Origin: Metallyticus violacea
Taxonomy: Eukaryota; Arthropoda; Insecta; Mantodea; Metallyticidae
Direction: 5' to 3'
Length of the DNA stretch: 64,000 nt
Assembly: GCA_030762175.1 (NCBI GenBank)
Contig: JAUJEO010000019.1
Location: 5,710,001 to 5,774,000, forward strand
Below the pieces are notes generated by a model. That model worked only from the letters and a program-made list of their open reading frames with translations. It made no database searches and was not told the DNA's origin. Positions 36,851-50,766 of this stretch are shown here, piece after piece. A program made the position numbers and the translations under genes. Position 1 is the first letter of the stretch; each line of letters starts with the position of its first letter.

Positions 36851-39800
36851 GCAAAGAATCTCGAAAAGAAAAAAATTTTTTTTCGAAGTTTGGAAACTTC
36901 GTTAGAATCACTTTTTTTCCGTTCTTATTTGAGATAACTTGTTCTCTTTCATTATACTAGTTTGATAGCCTTAGACAAGCATATTATGCGCAAAGAATCT
37001 CGAAAAGAAAAAAATTTTTTTTCGAAGTTTGGAAACTTCGTTAGAATCACTTTTTTTCCGTTCTTATTTAAGATTACTGGTTCTCTTTCATTATACTATT
37101 TTGATAGTCTCAGACAAGCATATTATGCGCAAAGAATCTCGAAAAGAAAAAAATTTTATTTCGAAGTTTGGAAACTTCGTTAGAATCACTTTTTTTCCGT
37201 TCTTATTTGAGATAACTGGTTCTCTTTCATTATACTATTTTGATAGCCTCAGAAAAGCATATTATGCGCAAAGAATCTCTAAAAGAAAAAATTTTTTTTT
37301 CGAAGTTTGGAAACCTTGTTGGAATCACTTTTTTTCCGTTCTTATTTGAGATAACTGGTTCTCTTTCATTATACTAGTTTGATAGCCTCAGAAAAGCATA
37401 GGTATGCGCAAAGAATCTAGAAAAGAAAAAAATTTTTTTTCGAAGTTTGGAAACTTCGTTAGAATCACTTTTTTTCCATTCTTATCTGAGATAACTGGTT
37501 CTCTTTCATTATACTAGTTTGATAGCCTCAGACAAGCATATTATGCGCAAAGAATCTCGAAAAGAAAAAATTTTTTTTTCGAAGTTTGGAAACTTCGTTA
37601 GAATCACTTTTTTTCCATTCTTATTTGAGATAACTTGTTCTCTTTCATTATACTTGTTTAATAGCCTTAGACAAGCATATTATGCGCAAAGAATCTCGAA
37701 AAGAAAAAAATTTTTTTTCGAAGTTTGGAAACTTCGTTAGAATCACTTTTTTTCCGTTCTTATCTGAGATAACTGGTTCTCTTTCATTATACTAGTTTGA
37801 TAGCCTTAGACAAGCATATTATGCGCAAAGAATCTCGAAAAGAAAAAAAATTTTTTTCGAAGTTTGGAAACTTCGTTAGAATCACTTTTTTTCCGTTCTT
37901 ATTTGAGATAACTGGTTCTCTTTCATTATACTAGTTTGATATTCTCAGAAAAGCATATTATGCGCAAAGAATCTCGAAAAGAAAAAAATTTTTTTTCGAA
38001 GATTGGAAACCTCGTTAGAATCTCTTTTTTTACGTTCTTATTTGAGATAACTGGTTCTCTTTCATTATACTAGTTTGATAGCTTCAGACAAGCATATTAT
38101 GCGCAAAGAATCTCGAAAAGAAAAAAATTTTTTTTCGAAGTTTGGAAACTTCCTTAGAATCACTTTTTTTCCATTCTTATTTGAGATAACTTGTTCTCTT
38201 TCATTATAGTTGTTTGATAGCCTTAGACAAGCATATTATGCGCAAAGAATCTCGAAAAGAAAAAAATTTTTTTTCGAAGTTTGGAAACTTCGTTAGAATC
38301 ACTTTTTTTCCGTTCTTATTTGAGATAACTGGTTCTCTTTCATTATACTAGTTTGATAGCCTCAGACAAGCATATTATGCGCAAAGAATATCGAAAAGAA
38401 AAAAATTTTTTTTCGAAGTTTGGAAACTTCCTTAGAATCACTTTTTTTCCATTCTTATTTGAGATAACTTGTTCTCTTTGATTATACTTGTTTGATAGCC
38501 TTAGACAAGCATATTATGCGCAAAGAATCTCGAAAAGAAAAAAATTTTTTTTCGAAGTTTGGAAACTTCGTTATAATCACTTTTTTCCGTTCTTATTTAA
38601 GATTACTGGTTCTCTTTCATTATACTAGTTTGATAGCCTCAGACAAGCATATTATGCGCAAAGAATCTCGAAAAGAAAAAAATTTTTTTTCGAAGTTTGG
38701 AAACTTCGTTACAATCACTTTTTTTCCGTTCTTATTTGAGATAACTTGTTCTCTTTCATTATACTAGTTTGATAGCCTTAGACAAGCATATTATGCGCAA
38801 AGAATCTCGAAAAGAAAAAATTTTTTTTTCGAAGTTAGGAAACTTCGTTAGAATCACTTTTTTTCCGTTCTTATTTAAGATTACTGGTTCTCTTTCATTA
38901 TACTAGTTTGATAGCCTCAGACAAGCATATTTTGCGCAAAGAATCTCGAAAAGATTAAAATTTTATTTCGAAGTTTGGAAACTTCGTTAGAATCACTTTT
39001 TTTCCGTTCTTATTTGAGATAACTGGTTCTCTTTCATTATACTAGTTTGATAGCCTCAGACAAGCATATTATGCGCAAAGAATCTCGAAAAGAAAAAAAT
39101 TTTTTTTCGAAGTTTGGAAACTTCCTTAGAATCACTTTTTTTCCATTCTTATTTGAGATAACTTGTTCTCTTTCATTATACTAGTTTGATAGCCTTAGAC
39201 AAGCATATTATGCGCAAAGAATCTCGAAAAGAAAAAAATTTTTTTTCGAAGTTTGGAAACTTCGTTAGAATCACTTTTTTTCCGTTCTTATTTAAGATAA
39301 CTTGTTCTCTTTCATTATACTAGTTTGATAGCCTTAGACAAGCATATTATGCGCAAAGAATCTCGAAAAGAAAAAAATTTTTTTTCGAAGTTTGGAAACT
39401 TCCTTAGAATCACTTTTTTTCCATTCTTATTTGAGATAACTTGTTCTCTTTCATTATACTTGTTTGATAGCCTTAGACAAGCATATTATGCGCAAAGAAT
39501 CTCGAAAAGAAAAAATTTTTTTTCGAAGTTTGGAAACTTCGTTAGAATCACTTTTTTTCCGTTCTTATTTGAGATAACTGGTTCTCTTTCATTATACTAG
39601 TTTGATAGCCTCAGACAAGCATATTATGCGCAAAGAATCTCGAAAAGAAAAAAAATTTTTTTCGAAGTTTGGAAATTTCCTTAGAATCACTTTTTTTCCA
39701 TTCTTATTTGAGATAACTTGTTCTCTTTCATTATACTTGTTTGATAGCCTTAGACAAGCATATTATGCGCAAAGAATCTCGAAAAGAAAAAAATTTTTTT

Positions 39801-42800
39801 TCGAAGTTTGGAAACTTCGTTATAATCACTTTTTTTCCGTTCTTATTTAAGATTACTGGTTCTCTTTCATTATACTAGTTTGATAGCCTCAGACATGCAT
39901 ATTATGCGCAAAGAATCTCGAAAAGAAAAAAATTTTTTTTCGAAGTTTGGAAACTTCGTTAGAATCACTTTTTTTCCGTTCTTATTTGAAATAACTTGTT
40001 CTCTTTCATTATACTAGTTTGATAGCCTTAGAGAAGCATATTATGCGCAAATATTCTCGAAAAGAAAAAAATTTTTTTTCGAAGTTTGGAAACTTCGTTA
40101 GAATCACTTTTTTTCCGTTCTTATTTGAGATAACTGGTTCTCTTTCATTATACTAGTTTGATAGCCTCAGAAAAGCATATTATGCGCAAAGAATCTAGAA
40201 AAAAAAAAAATTTTTTTTCGAAGATTGGAAACCTCGTTGGAATCAATTTTTTTCCGTTCTTATTTGAGATAACTGGTTCTCTTTCATTATACTAATTTGA
40301 TAGCCTCAGACAAGCATATTATGCGCAAATAATCTGGAAAAGAAAAAATTTTTTTTTCGAAGTTTGGAAACTTCCTTAGAATCACTTTTTTTCCATTCTT
40401 ATTTGAGATAACTTGTTCTCTTTCATTATTCTAGTTTGATAGCCTTAGACAAGCATATTATGCGCAAAGAATCTCGAAAAGAAAAAAATTTTTTTTCGAA
40501 GTTTGGAAACTTCGTTATAAACACTTTTTTCCGTTCTTATTTAAGATTACTGGTTCTCTTTCATTATACTAGTTTGATAGCCTCAGACAAGCATATTATG
40601 CGCAAAGAATCTCGAAAAGAAAAAAATTTTTTTTCGAAGTTTGGAAACTTCGTTAGAATCACTTTTTTTCCGTTCTTATTTGAGATAACTTGTTCTCTTT
40701 CATTATACTAGTTTGATAGCCTTAGACAAGCATATTATGCGCAAAGAATCTCGAAAAGAAAAAATTTTTTTTTCGAAGTTAGGAAACTTCGTTAGAATCA
40801 CTTTTTTTCCGTTCTTATTTAAGATTACTGTTTCTCTTTCATTATACTAGTTTGATAGCCTCAGACAAGCATATTTTGCGCAAAGAATCTCGAAAAGATT
40901 AAAATTTTATTTTGAAGTTTGGAAACTTCGTTAGAATAACTTTTTTTCCGTTCTTATTTGAGATAACTGGTTCTCTTTCATTATACTAGTTTTATAGCCT
41001 CAGACAAGCATATTATGCGCAAAGAATCTCGAAAAAAAAAAAATTTTTTTTCGAAGTTTGGAAACTTCCTTAGAATCACTTTTTTTCCATTCTTATTTGA
41101 GATAACTTGTTCTCTTTCATTATACTAGTTTGATAGCCTTAGACAAGCATATTATGCGCAAAGAATCTCGAAAAGAAAAAAATTTTTTTTCGAGTTTGGA
41201 AACTTCGTTAGAATCACTTTTTTTCCGTTCTTATTTAAGATAACTTGTTCTCTTTCATTATACTAGTTTGATAGCCTTAGACAAGCATATTATGCGCAAA
41301 GAATCTCGAAAAGAAAAAAATTTTTTTTCGAAGTTTGGAAACTTCCTTAGAATCACTTTTTTTCCATTCTTATTTGAGATAACTTGTTCTCTTTCATTAT
41401 ACTAGTTTGATAGCCTTAGACAAGCATATTATGCGCAAAGAATCTCGAAAAGAAAAAAATTTTTTTTCGAAGTTTGGAAACTTCGTTAGAAACACTTTTT
41501 TTCCGTTCTTATTTAAGATTACTGGTTCTCTTTCATTATACTAGTTTGATAGCCTCAGACAAGCATATTATGCGCAAAGAATCTCGAAAAGAAAAAAATT
41601 TTTTTTCGAAGTTTGGAAACTTCGTTAGAATCACTTTTTTTCCGTTCTTATTTGAGATAACTTGTTCTCTTTCATTATACTAGTTTGATAGCCTTAGACA
41701 AGCATATTATGCGCAAAGAATCTCGAAAAGAAAAAAAATTTTTTTCGAAGTTTGGAAACTTCGTTAGAATCACTTTTTTTCCGTTCTTATTTGAGATAAC
41801 TGGTTCTCTTTCATTATACTAGTTTGATAGTCTCAGAAAAGCATATTATACGCAAAGAATCTAGAAAAGAAAAAAATTTTTTTTCGAAGATTGGAAACCT
41901 CGTTAGAATCACTTTTTTTCCGTTCTTATTTGAGATAACTGGTTCTCTTTCATTATACTAGTTTGATAGCCTCAGACAAGCATATTATGCGCAAAGAATC
42001 TCGAAAAGAAAAAAATTTTTTTTCGAAGTTTGGAAACTTCCTTAGAATCACTTTTTTTACATTCTTATTTGAGATAACTTGTTCTCTTTCATACTAGTTT
42101 GATAGCCTTAGACAAGCATATTATGCGCAAAGAATCTCGAAAAGAAAAAAATTTTTTTTCGAAGTTTGGAAACTTCGTTAGAATCACTTTTTTTCCGTTC
42201 TTATTTAAGATTACTGGTTCTCTTTCATTATACTAGTTTGATAGCCTCAGACAAGCATATTATGCGCAAAGAATCTCGAAAAGAAAAAAATTTTTTTTCG
42301 AAGTTTGGAAACTTCGTTAGAATCACTTTTTATCCGTTCTTATTTGAGATAACTTGCTCTCTTTCATTATACTAGTTTGATAGCCTTAGACAAGCATATT
42401 ATGCGCAAAGAATCTCGAAAAGAAAAAAATTTTTTTTCGAAGTTTGGAAACTTCGTTAGAATCACTTTTTTTCCGTTCTTATTTAAGATTACTCGTTCTC
42501 TTTCATTATACTAGTTTGATAGCCTCAGACAAGCATATTATGCGCAAAGAATCTCGAAAAGAAAAAAATTTTATTTCGAAGTTTGGAAACTTCGTTAGAA
42601 TCACTTTTTTTCCGTTCTTATTTGAGATAACTGGTTCTCTTTCATTATACTAGTTTGATAGCCTCAGAAAAGCATAGGTATGCGCAAAGAATCTCGAAAA
42701 GAAAAAAATTTTTTTTCGAAGTTTGGAAACTTCGTTAGAATCACTTTTTTTCCATTCTTATCTGAGATAACTGGTTCTCTTTCATTATACTAGTTTGATA

Positions 42801-45640
42801 GCCTCAGACAAGCATATTATGCGCAAAGAATCTCGAAAAGAAAAAATTTTTTTTTCGAAGTTTGGAAACTTCGTTAGAATCACTTTTTTTCCGTTCTTAT
42901 TTAAGATTACTGGTTCTCTTTCATTATACTAGTTTGATAGCCTCAGACAAGCATATTTTGCGCAAAGAATCTTGAAAAGATTAAAATTTTATTTCGAAGT
43001 TTGGAAACTTCGTTAGAATCACTTTTTTTCCGTTCTTATTTGAGATAACTGGTTCTCTTTCATTATACTAGTTTGATAGCCTCAGACAAGCATATTATGC
43101 GCAAAGAATCTCGAAAAGAAAAAAATTTTTTTTCGAAGTTTGGAAACTTCCTTAGAATCACTTTTTTTCCATTCTTATTTGAGATAACTTGTTCTCTTTC
43201 ATTATACTAGTTTGATAGCCTTAGACAAGCATATTATGCGCAAAGAATCTCGAAAAGAAAAAAATTTTTTTTCGAAAGGTGGAAACTTCCTTAGAATCAC
43301 TTTTTTTCCATTCTTATTTGAGATAACTTGTTCTCTTTCATTATACTTGTTTGATAGCCTTAGACAAGCATATTATGCGCAAAGAATCTCGAAAAGAAAA
43401 AAATTTTTTTTCGAAGTTTGGAAACTTCGTTAGAATCACTTTTTTTCCGTTCTTATTTGAGATAACTGGTTCTCTTTCATTATACTAGTTTGATAGCCTC
43501 AGACAAGCATATTATGCGCAAAGAATCTCGAAAAGAAAAAAATTTTTTTTCGAAGTTTTGAAACTTCCTTAGAATCACTTTTTTTCCATTCTTATTTGAG
43601 ATAACTTGTTCTCTTTCATTATACTTGTTTGATAGCCTTAGACAAGCATATTATGCGCAAATAATCTGGAAAAGAAAAAAATTTTTTTTCGAAGTTTGGA
43701 AACTTCCTTAGAATCACTTTTTTTCCATTCTTATTTGAGACAACTTCTTCTCTTTCATTATTCTAGTTTGATAGCCTTAGACAAGCATATAATGCGCAAA
43801 GAATCTCGAAAAGAAAAAAAAATTTTTTTTAAGAAGTTTGGAAACTTCGTTAGAATCACTTTTTTTCCGTTCTTATTTAAGATAACTTGTTCTCTTTCAT
43901 TATACTAGTTTGATAGCCTTAGACAAGCATATTATGCGCAAAGAATCTCGAAAAGAAAAAAATTTTTTTTCGAAGTTTGGAAACTTCGTTATAATCACTT
44001 TTTTTCCGTTCTTATTTAAGATTACTGGTTCTCTTTCATTATACTAGTTTGATAGCCTCAGACAAGCATATTATGCGCAAAGAATCTCGAAAAGAAAAAA
44101 AATTTTTTTCGAAGTTTGGAAACTTCGTTAGAATCACTTTTTTTCCGTTCTTATTTGAGATAACTTGTTCTCTTTCATTATACTAGTTTGATAGCCTGAG
44201 ACAAGCATATTATGCGCAAATATTCTCGAAAAGAAAAAAATTTTTTTTCGAAGTTTGGAAACTTCGTTAGAATCACTTTTTTTCCGTTCTTATTTGAGAT
44301 AACTGGTTCTCTTTCATTATACTAGTTTGATAGCCTCAGACAAGCATATTATGCGCAAAGAATCTCGAAAAGAAAAAAATTTTTTTTCGAAGTTTGGAAA
44401 CTTCCTTAGAATCACTTTTTTTCCATTCTTATTTGAGATAACTTGTTCTCTTTCATTATACTAGTTTGATAGCCTTAGACAAGCATATTATGCGCAAAGA
44501 ATCTCGAAAAGAAAAAAATTTTTTTTCGAAGTTTGGAAACTTCGTTAGAATCACTTTTTCTCCGTTCTTATTTAAGATTACTGGTTCTCTTTCATTATAC
44601 TAGTTTGATAGCCTCAGACAAGCATATTATGCGCAAAGAATCTCGAAAAGAAAAAAATTTTTTTTCGAAGTTTGGAAACTTCGTTAGAATCACTTTTTTT
44701 CCGTTCTTATTTGAGATAACTTGTTCTCTTTCATTATACTAGTTTGATAGCCTTAGACAAGCATATTATGCGCAAAGAATCTCGAAAAGAAAAAAAATTT
44801 TTTTCGAAGTTTGGAAACTTCGTTAGAATCACTTTTTTTCCGTTCTTATTTGAGATAACTGGTTCTCTTTCATTATACTAGTTTGATAGTCTCAGAAAAG
44901 CATATTATGCGCAAAGAATCTAGAAAAGAAAAAAAATTTTTTTCGAAGATTGGAAACCTCGTTAGAATCACTTTTTTTCCGTTCTTATTTGAGATAACTG
45001 GTTCTCTTTCATTATACTAGTTTGATAGCCTCAGACAAGCATATTATGCGCAAAGAATCTCGAAAAGAAAAAAATTTTTTTTCGAAGATTGGAAACCTCG
45101 TTAGAATCACTTTTTTTCCGTTCTTATTTGAGATAACTGGTTCTCTTTCATTATACTAGTTTGATAGCCTCAGACAAGCATATTATGCGCAAAGAATCTC
45201 GAAAAGAAAAAAATTTTTTTTCGAAGTTTGGAAACTTCCTTAGAATCACTTTTTTTACATTCTTATTTGAGATAACTTGTTCTCTTTCATTATACTAGTT
45301 TGATAGCCTTAGACAAGCATATTATGCGCAAAGAATCTCGAAAAGAAAAAAATTTTTTTTCGAAGTTTGGAAACTTCGTTAGAATCACTTTTTTTCCGTT
45401 CTTATCTGAGATAACTGGTTCTCTTTCATTATACTAGTTTGATAGCCTCAGACAAGCATATTATGCGCAAAGAATCTCGAAAAGAAAAAAATTTTTTTTC
45501 GAAGTTTGGAAACTTCGTTAGAATCACTTTTTTTCCGTTCTTATTTGAGATAACTTGTTCTCTTTCATTATACTAGTTTGATAGCCTTAGACAAGCATAT
45601 TATGCGCAAAGAATCTCGAAAAGAAAAAAAATTTTTTTCG
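36850..45640 (+). repeat. Mosaic satellite block
   Basis: Ordinary monomers with patchwork similarity to other parts. About 39,325-40,300 matches 2,373-3,150. The ATTTTATTTCG and GCATAGGTATGC monomers near 37,150-37,410 and 42,560-42,680 recur at 45.8-46.0 and 48.8-49.0 kb. Near 41,190 a two-base loss (TTTCGAGTTTGG) is shared with about 52,553. A TTTTAAGAAGTTTGG monomer near 43,830 is shared with 18,833, 28,563, 55,611 and 60,202. A private loop change CGAAAGGTGGAAAC occurs near 43,275. No unique sequence was seen in the block. Confidence 0.7.
42086..42100 (+). other. 4-bp deletion in a monomer boundary
   Basis: CTCTTTCATTATACTAG is shortened to CTCTTTCATACTAG, a four-base loss next to an AT repeat. 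It is not seen elsewhere in the window and is probably a slippage event. Confidence 0.8.
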
Positions 45641-45644
45641 AAGT

Positions 45645-46769
45645 TTGGAAACTTCGTTAGAATCACTTTTTTTCCGTTCTTATTTAAGATTACTGGTTCT
45701 CTTTCATTATACTAGTTTGATAGCCTCAGACAAGCATATTATGCGCAAAGAATCTCGAAAAGAAAAAAATTTTATTTCGAAGTTTGGAAACTTCGTTATA
45801 TTCACTTTTTTTCCGTTCTTATTTGAGATAACAGGTTCTCTTTCATTATACTATTTTGATAGCCTCAGAAAAGCATATTATGCGCAAAGAATCTCTAAAA
45901 GAAAAAATTTTTTTTTCGAAGTTTGGAAACTTCGTTGGAATCACTTTTTTTCCGTTCTTATTTGAGATAACTGGTTCTCTTTCATTATACTAGTTTGATA
46001 GCCTCAGAAAAGCATAGGTATGCGCAAAGAATCTCGAAAAGAAAAAAAATTTTTTTCGAAGTTTGGAAACTTCGTTAGAATCACTTTTTTTCCATTCTTA
46101 TCTGAGATAACTGGTTCTCTTTCATTATACTAGTTTGATAGCCTCAGACAAGCATATTATGCGCAAAGAATCTCGAAAAGAAAAAATTTTTTTTTCGAAG
46201 TTTGGAAACTTCGTTAGAATCACTTTTTTTCCATTCTTATTTGAGATAACTTGTTCTCTTTCATTATACTTGTTTGATAGCCTTAGACAAGCATATTATG
46301 CGCAAAGAATCTCGAAAAGAAAAAAATTTTTTTTCGAAGTTTGGAAACTTCGTTAGAATCACTTTTTTTCCGTTCTTATCTGAGATAACTGGTTCTCTTT
46401 CATTATACTAGTTTGATAGACTCAGACAAGCATATTATGCGCAAAGAATCTCGAAAAGAAAAAAATTTTTTTTCGAAGTTTGGAAACTTCGTTAGAATCA
46501 CTTTTTTTCCGTTCTTATTTGAGATAACTTGTTCTCTTTCATTATACTAGTTTGATAGCCTTAGACAAGCATATTATGCGCAAAGAATCTCGAAAAGAAA
46601 AAAATTTTTTTTCGAAGTTTGGAAACTTCGTTAGAATCACTTTTTTTCCGTTCTTATTTGAGATAACTGGTTCTCTTTCATTATACTAGTTTGATAGTCT
46701 CAGAAAAGCATATTATGCGCAAAGAATCTAGAAAAGAAAAAAATTTTTTTTCGAAGATTGGAAACCTAG
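45645..46769 (+). repeat. Segment repeated 4000 bp downstream, first copy
   Basis: This segment matches 49,645-50,769 at an exact offset of 4000 bases (45,645 with 49,645, 46,135 with 50,135). Both carry GTTATATTCAC and AACAGGTTC in consecutive monomers. Both run through the same monomers to the motif GAAACCTAG at 46,761-46,769 and 50,761-50,769. After that this copy continues as AGATAACTTG in the direct orientation, and the other switches strand. The offset equals 29 monomers less 31 bases, which is the size of the deletion in the truncated monomer here. Confidence 0.82.
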
Positions 46770-46775
46770 ATAACT
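46755..46775 (+). other. Truncated monomer: deletion scar GAAACCT/AGATAAC
   Basis: GAAACCT is normally followed by CGTTAGAATCAC and about 20 more bases before GAGATAAC. Here GAAACCT is joined directly to AGATAAC, a loss of about 32 bases. The identical join occurs at about 62,577-62,590, within a longer match at offset 15,816 that also shares a one-base loss (CTCTTCATT, near 46,920 and 62,736). The two scars are therefore copies of one event. The left edge GAAACCT is also the left edge of the inversion at 50,767. Confidence 0.85.
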
Positions 46776-48670
46776 TGTTCTCTTTCATTATACTAGTTTG
46801 ATAGCCTTAGACAAGCATATTATGCGCAAAGAATCTCGAAAAGAAAAAATTTTTTTTTCGAAGTTAGGAAACTTCGTTAGAATCACTTTTTTTCCGTTCT
46901 TATTTGAGATAACTTGTTCTCTTCATTATACTAGTTTGATAGTCTCAGAAAAGCATATTATGCGCAAAGAATCTAGAAAAGAAAAAAATTTTTTTTCGAA
47001 GATTGGAAACCTCGTTAGAATCACTTTTTTTCCGTTCTTATTTGAGATAACCGGTTCTCTTTCATTATACTAGTTTGATAGCCTCAGACAAGCATATTAT
47101 GCGCAAAGAATCTCGAAAAGAAAAAAATTTTTTTTCGAAGTTTGGAAACTTCCTTAGAATCACTTTTTTTCCATTCTTATTTGAGATAACTTGTTCTCTT
47201 TCATTATACTTGTTTGATAGCCTTAGACAAGCATATTATGCGCAAAGAATCTCGAAAAGAAAAAAAAATTTTTTCGAAGTTTGGAAACTTCGTTAGAATC
47301 ACTTTTTTTCCGTTCTTATTTGAGATAACTGGTTCTCTTTCATTATACTAGTTTGATAGCCTCAGACAAGCATATTATGCGCAAAGAACCTCGAAAAGAA
47401 AAAAATTTTTTTTCGAAGTTTGGAAACTTCCTTAGAATCACTTTTTTTCCATTCTTATTTGAGATAACTTGTTCTCTTTCATTATACTAGTTTGATAGCC
47501 TTAGACAAGCATATTATGCGCAAAGAATCTCGAAAAGAAAAAAATTTTTTTTCGAAGTTTGGAAACTTCGTTAGAATCACTTTTTTTCCGTTCTTATTTA
47601 AGATTACTGGTGCTCTTTCATTATACTAGTTTGATAGCCTCAGACAAGCATATTATGCGCAAAGAATCTCGAAAAGAAAAAAATTTTTTTTCGAAGTTTG
47701 GAAACTTCGCTAGAATCACTTTTTTTCCGTTCTTATTTGAGATAACTTGTTCTCTTTCATTATACTAGTTTGATAGCCTTAGACAAGCATATTATGCGCA
47801 AAGAATATCGAAAAGAAAAAAAATTTTTTTCGAAGTTTGGAAACTTCGTTAGAATCACTTTTTTTCCGTTCTTATTTGAGATAACTGGTTCTCTTTCATT
47901 ATACTAGTTTGATAGTCTCAGAAAAGCATATTATGCGCAAAGAATCTAGAAAAGAAAAAAATTTTTTTTCGAAGATTGGAAACCCCGTTAGAATCACTTT
48001 TTTTCCGTTCTTATTTGAGATAACTGGTTCTCTTTCATTATACTAGTTTGATAGCCTCAGACAAGCATATTATGCGCAAAGAATCTCGAAAAGAAAAAAA
48101 TTTTTTTTCGAAGATTGGAAACCTCGTTAGAATCACTTTTTTTCCGTTCTTATTTGAGATAACTGGTTCTCTTTCATTATACTAGTTTGATAGCCTCAGA
48201 CAAGCATATTATGCGCAAAGAATCTCGAAAAGAAAAAATTTTTTTTTCGAAGTTTGGAAACTTCCTTAGAATCACTTTTTTTACATTCTTATTTGAGATA
48301 ACTTGTTCTCTTTCATTATACTAGTTTGATAGCCTTAGACAAGCATATTATGCGCAAAGAATCTCGAAAAGAAAAAAATTTTTTTTCGAAGTTTGGAAAC
48401 TTCGTTAGAATCACTTTTTTTCCGTTCTTATTTAAGATTACTGGTTCTCTTTCATTATACTAGTTTGATAGCCTCAGACAAGCATATTAAGAGCAAAGAA
48501 TCTCGAAAAGAAAAAAATTTTTTTTCGAAGTTTGGAAACTTCGTTAGAATCACTTTTTTTCCGTTCTTATTTGAGATAACTTGTTCTCTTTCATTATACT
48601 AGTTTGATAGCCTTAGACAAGCATATTATGCGCAAAGAATCTCGAAAAGAAAAAAATTTTTTTTCGAAGT

Positions 48671-49644
48671 TTGGAAACTTCGTTAGAATCACTTTTTTTC
48701 CGTTCTTATTTAAGATTACTGGTTCTCTTTCATTATACTAGTTTGATAGCCTCAGACAAGCATATTATGCGCAAAGAATCTCGAAAAGAAAAAAATTTTA
48801 TTTCGAAGTTTGGAAACTTCGTTAGAATCACTTTTTTTCCGTTCTTATTTGAGATAACTGGTTCTCTTTCATTATACTATTTTGATAGCCTCAGAAAAGC
48901 ATATTATGCGCAAAGAATCTCTAAAAGAAAAAATTTTTTTTTCGAAGTTTGGAAACTTCGTTGGAATCACTTTTTTTCCGTTCTTATTTGAGATAACTGG
49001 TTCTCTTTCATTATACTAGTTTGATAGCCTCAGAAAAGCATAGGTATGCGCAAAGAATCTCGAAAAGAAAAAAATTTTTTTTCGAAGTTTGGAAACTTCG
49101 TTAGAATCACTTTTTTTCCATTCTTATCTGAGATAACTGGTTCTCTTTCATTATACTAGTTTGATAGCCTCAGACAAGCATATTATGCGCAAAGAATCTC
49201 GAAAAGAAAAAATTTTTTTTTCGAAGTTTGGAAACTTCGTTAGAATCACTTTTTTTCCATTCTTATTTGAGATAACTTGTTCTCTTTCATTATACTTGTT
49301 TGATAGCCTTAGACAAGCATATTATGCGCAAAGAATCTCGAAAAGAAAAAAATTTTTTTTCGAAGTTTGGAAACTTCGTTAGAATCACTTTTTTTCCGTT
49401 CTTATCTGAGATAACTGGTTCTCTTTCATTATACTAGTTTGATAGCCTCAGACAAGCATATTATGCGCAAAGAATCTCGAAAAGAAAAAAATTTTTTTTC
49501 GAAGTTTGGAAACTTCGTTAGAATCACTTTTTTTCCGTTCTTATTTGAGATAACTTGTTCTCTTTCATTATACTAGTTTGATAGCCTTAGACAAGCATAT
49601 TATGCGCAAAGAATCTCGAAAAGAAAAAAATTTTTTTTCGAAGT
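48671..49644 (+). repeat. 7-monomer (974-bp) higher-order unit, copy 1
   Basis: Seven monomers of distinct types repeat as a block at offset 974 (7 monomers plus one base): 48,671 with 49,645 and 49,161 with 50,135. The ordered types include ATTTTATTTCG, CTCTAAAAG with CGTTGGAATC, GCATAGGTATGC with CCATTC and ATCTGAGATAAC, and a CTTGTTTG monomer. The same ordered set occurs at 45,645-46,600, 53,948-54,920, 56,731-57,410, 58,539-59,510 and 61,322-62,290. This makes it a recurring higher-order motif of the right half of the window. Confidence 0.8.
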
Positions 49645-50766
49645 TTGGAAACTTCGTTAGAATCACTTTTTTTCCGTTCTTATTTAAGATTACTGGTTCT
49701 CTTTCATTATACTAGTTTGATAGCCTCAGACAAGCATATTATGCGCAAAGAATCTCGAAAAGAAAAAAATTTTATTTCGAAGTTTGGAAACTTCGTTATA
49801 TTCACTTTTTTTCCGTTCTTATTTGAGATAACAGGTTCTCTTTCATTATACTATTTTGATAGCCTCAGAATAGCATATTATACGCAAAGAATCTCTAAAA
49901 GAAAAAATTTTTTTTTCGAAGTTTGGAAACTTCGTTGGAATCACTTTTTTTCCGTTCTTATTTGAGATAACTGGTTCTCTTTCATTATACTAGTTTGATA
50001 GCCTCAGAAAAGCATAGGTATGCGCAAAGAATCTCGAAAAGAAAAAAATTTTTTTTCGAAGGTTGGAAACTTCGTTAGAATCACTTTTTTTCCATTCTTA
50101 TCTGAGATAACTGGTTCTCTTTCATTATACTAGTTTGATAGCCTCAGACAAGCATATTATGCGCAAAGAATCTCGAAAAGAAAAAATTTTTTTTTCGAAG
50201 TTTGGAAACTTCGTTAGAATCACTTTTTTTCCATTCTTATTTGAGATAACTTGTTCTCTTTCATTATACTTGTTTGATAGCCTTAGACAAGCATATTATG
50301 CGCAAAGAATCTCGAAAAGAAAAAAATTTTTTTTCGAAGTTTGGAAACTTCGTTAGAATCACTTTTTTTCCGTTCTTATCTGAGATAACTGGTTCTCTTT
50401 CATTATACTAGTTTGATAGCCTCAGACAAGCATATTATGCGCAAAGAATCTCGAAAAGAAAAAAATTTTTTTTCGAAGTTTGGAAACTTCGTTAGAATCA
50501 CTTTTTTTCCGTTCTTATTTGAGATAACTTGTTCTCTTTCATTATACTAGTTTGATAGCCTTAGACAAGCATATTATGCGCAAAGAATCTCGAAAAGAAA
50601 AAAATTTTTTTTCGAAGTTTGGAAACTTCGTTAGAATCACTTTTTTTCCGTTCTTATTTGAGATAACTGGTTCTCTTTCATTATACTAGTTTGATAGTCT
50701 CAGAAAAGCATATTATGCGCAAAGAATCTAGAAAAGAAAAAAATTTTTTTTCGAAGATTGGAAACC
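49645..50766 (+). repeat. 7-monomer unit, copy 2, ending at the orientation switch
   Basis: This is the second copy of the 974-bp unit, extended to the inversion point. It carries GTTATATTCAC and AACAGGTTC near 49,797-49,833, as at 45.8 kb, plus private changes CAGAATAGC and TATACGC near 49,866-49,882 and CGAAGGTTGG near 50,060. Its last part, about 49,902-50,570, is repeated in the direct orientation immediately beyond the inverted block, at about 51,703-52,370 (offset 1801). Confidence 0.8.
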
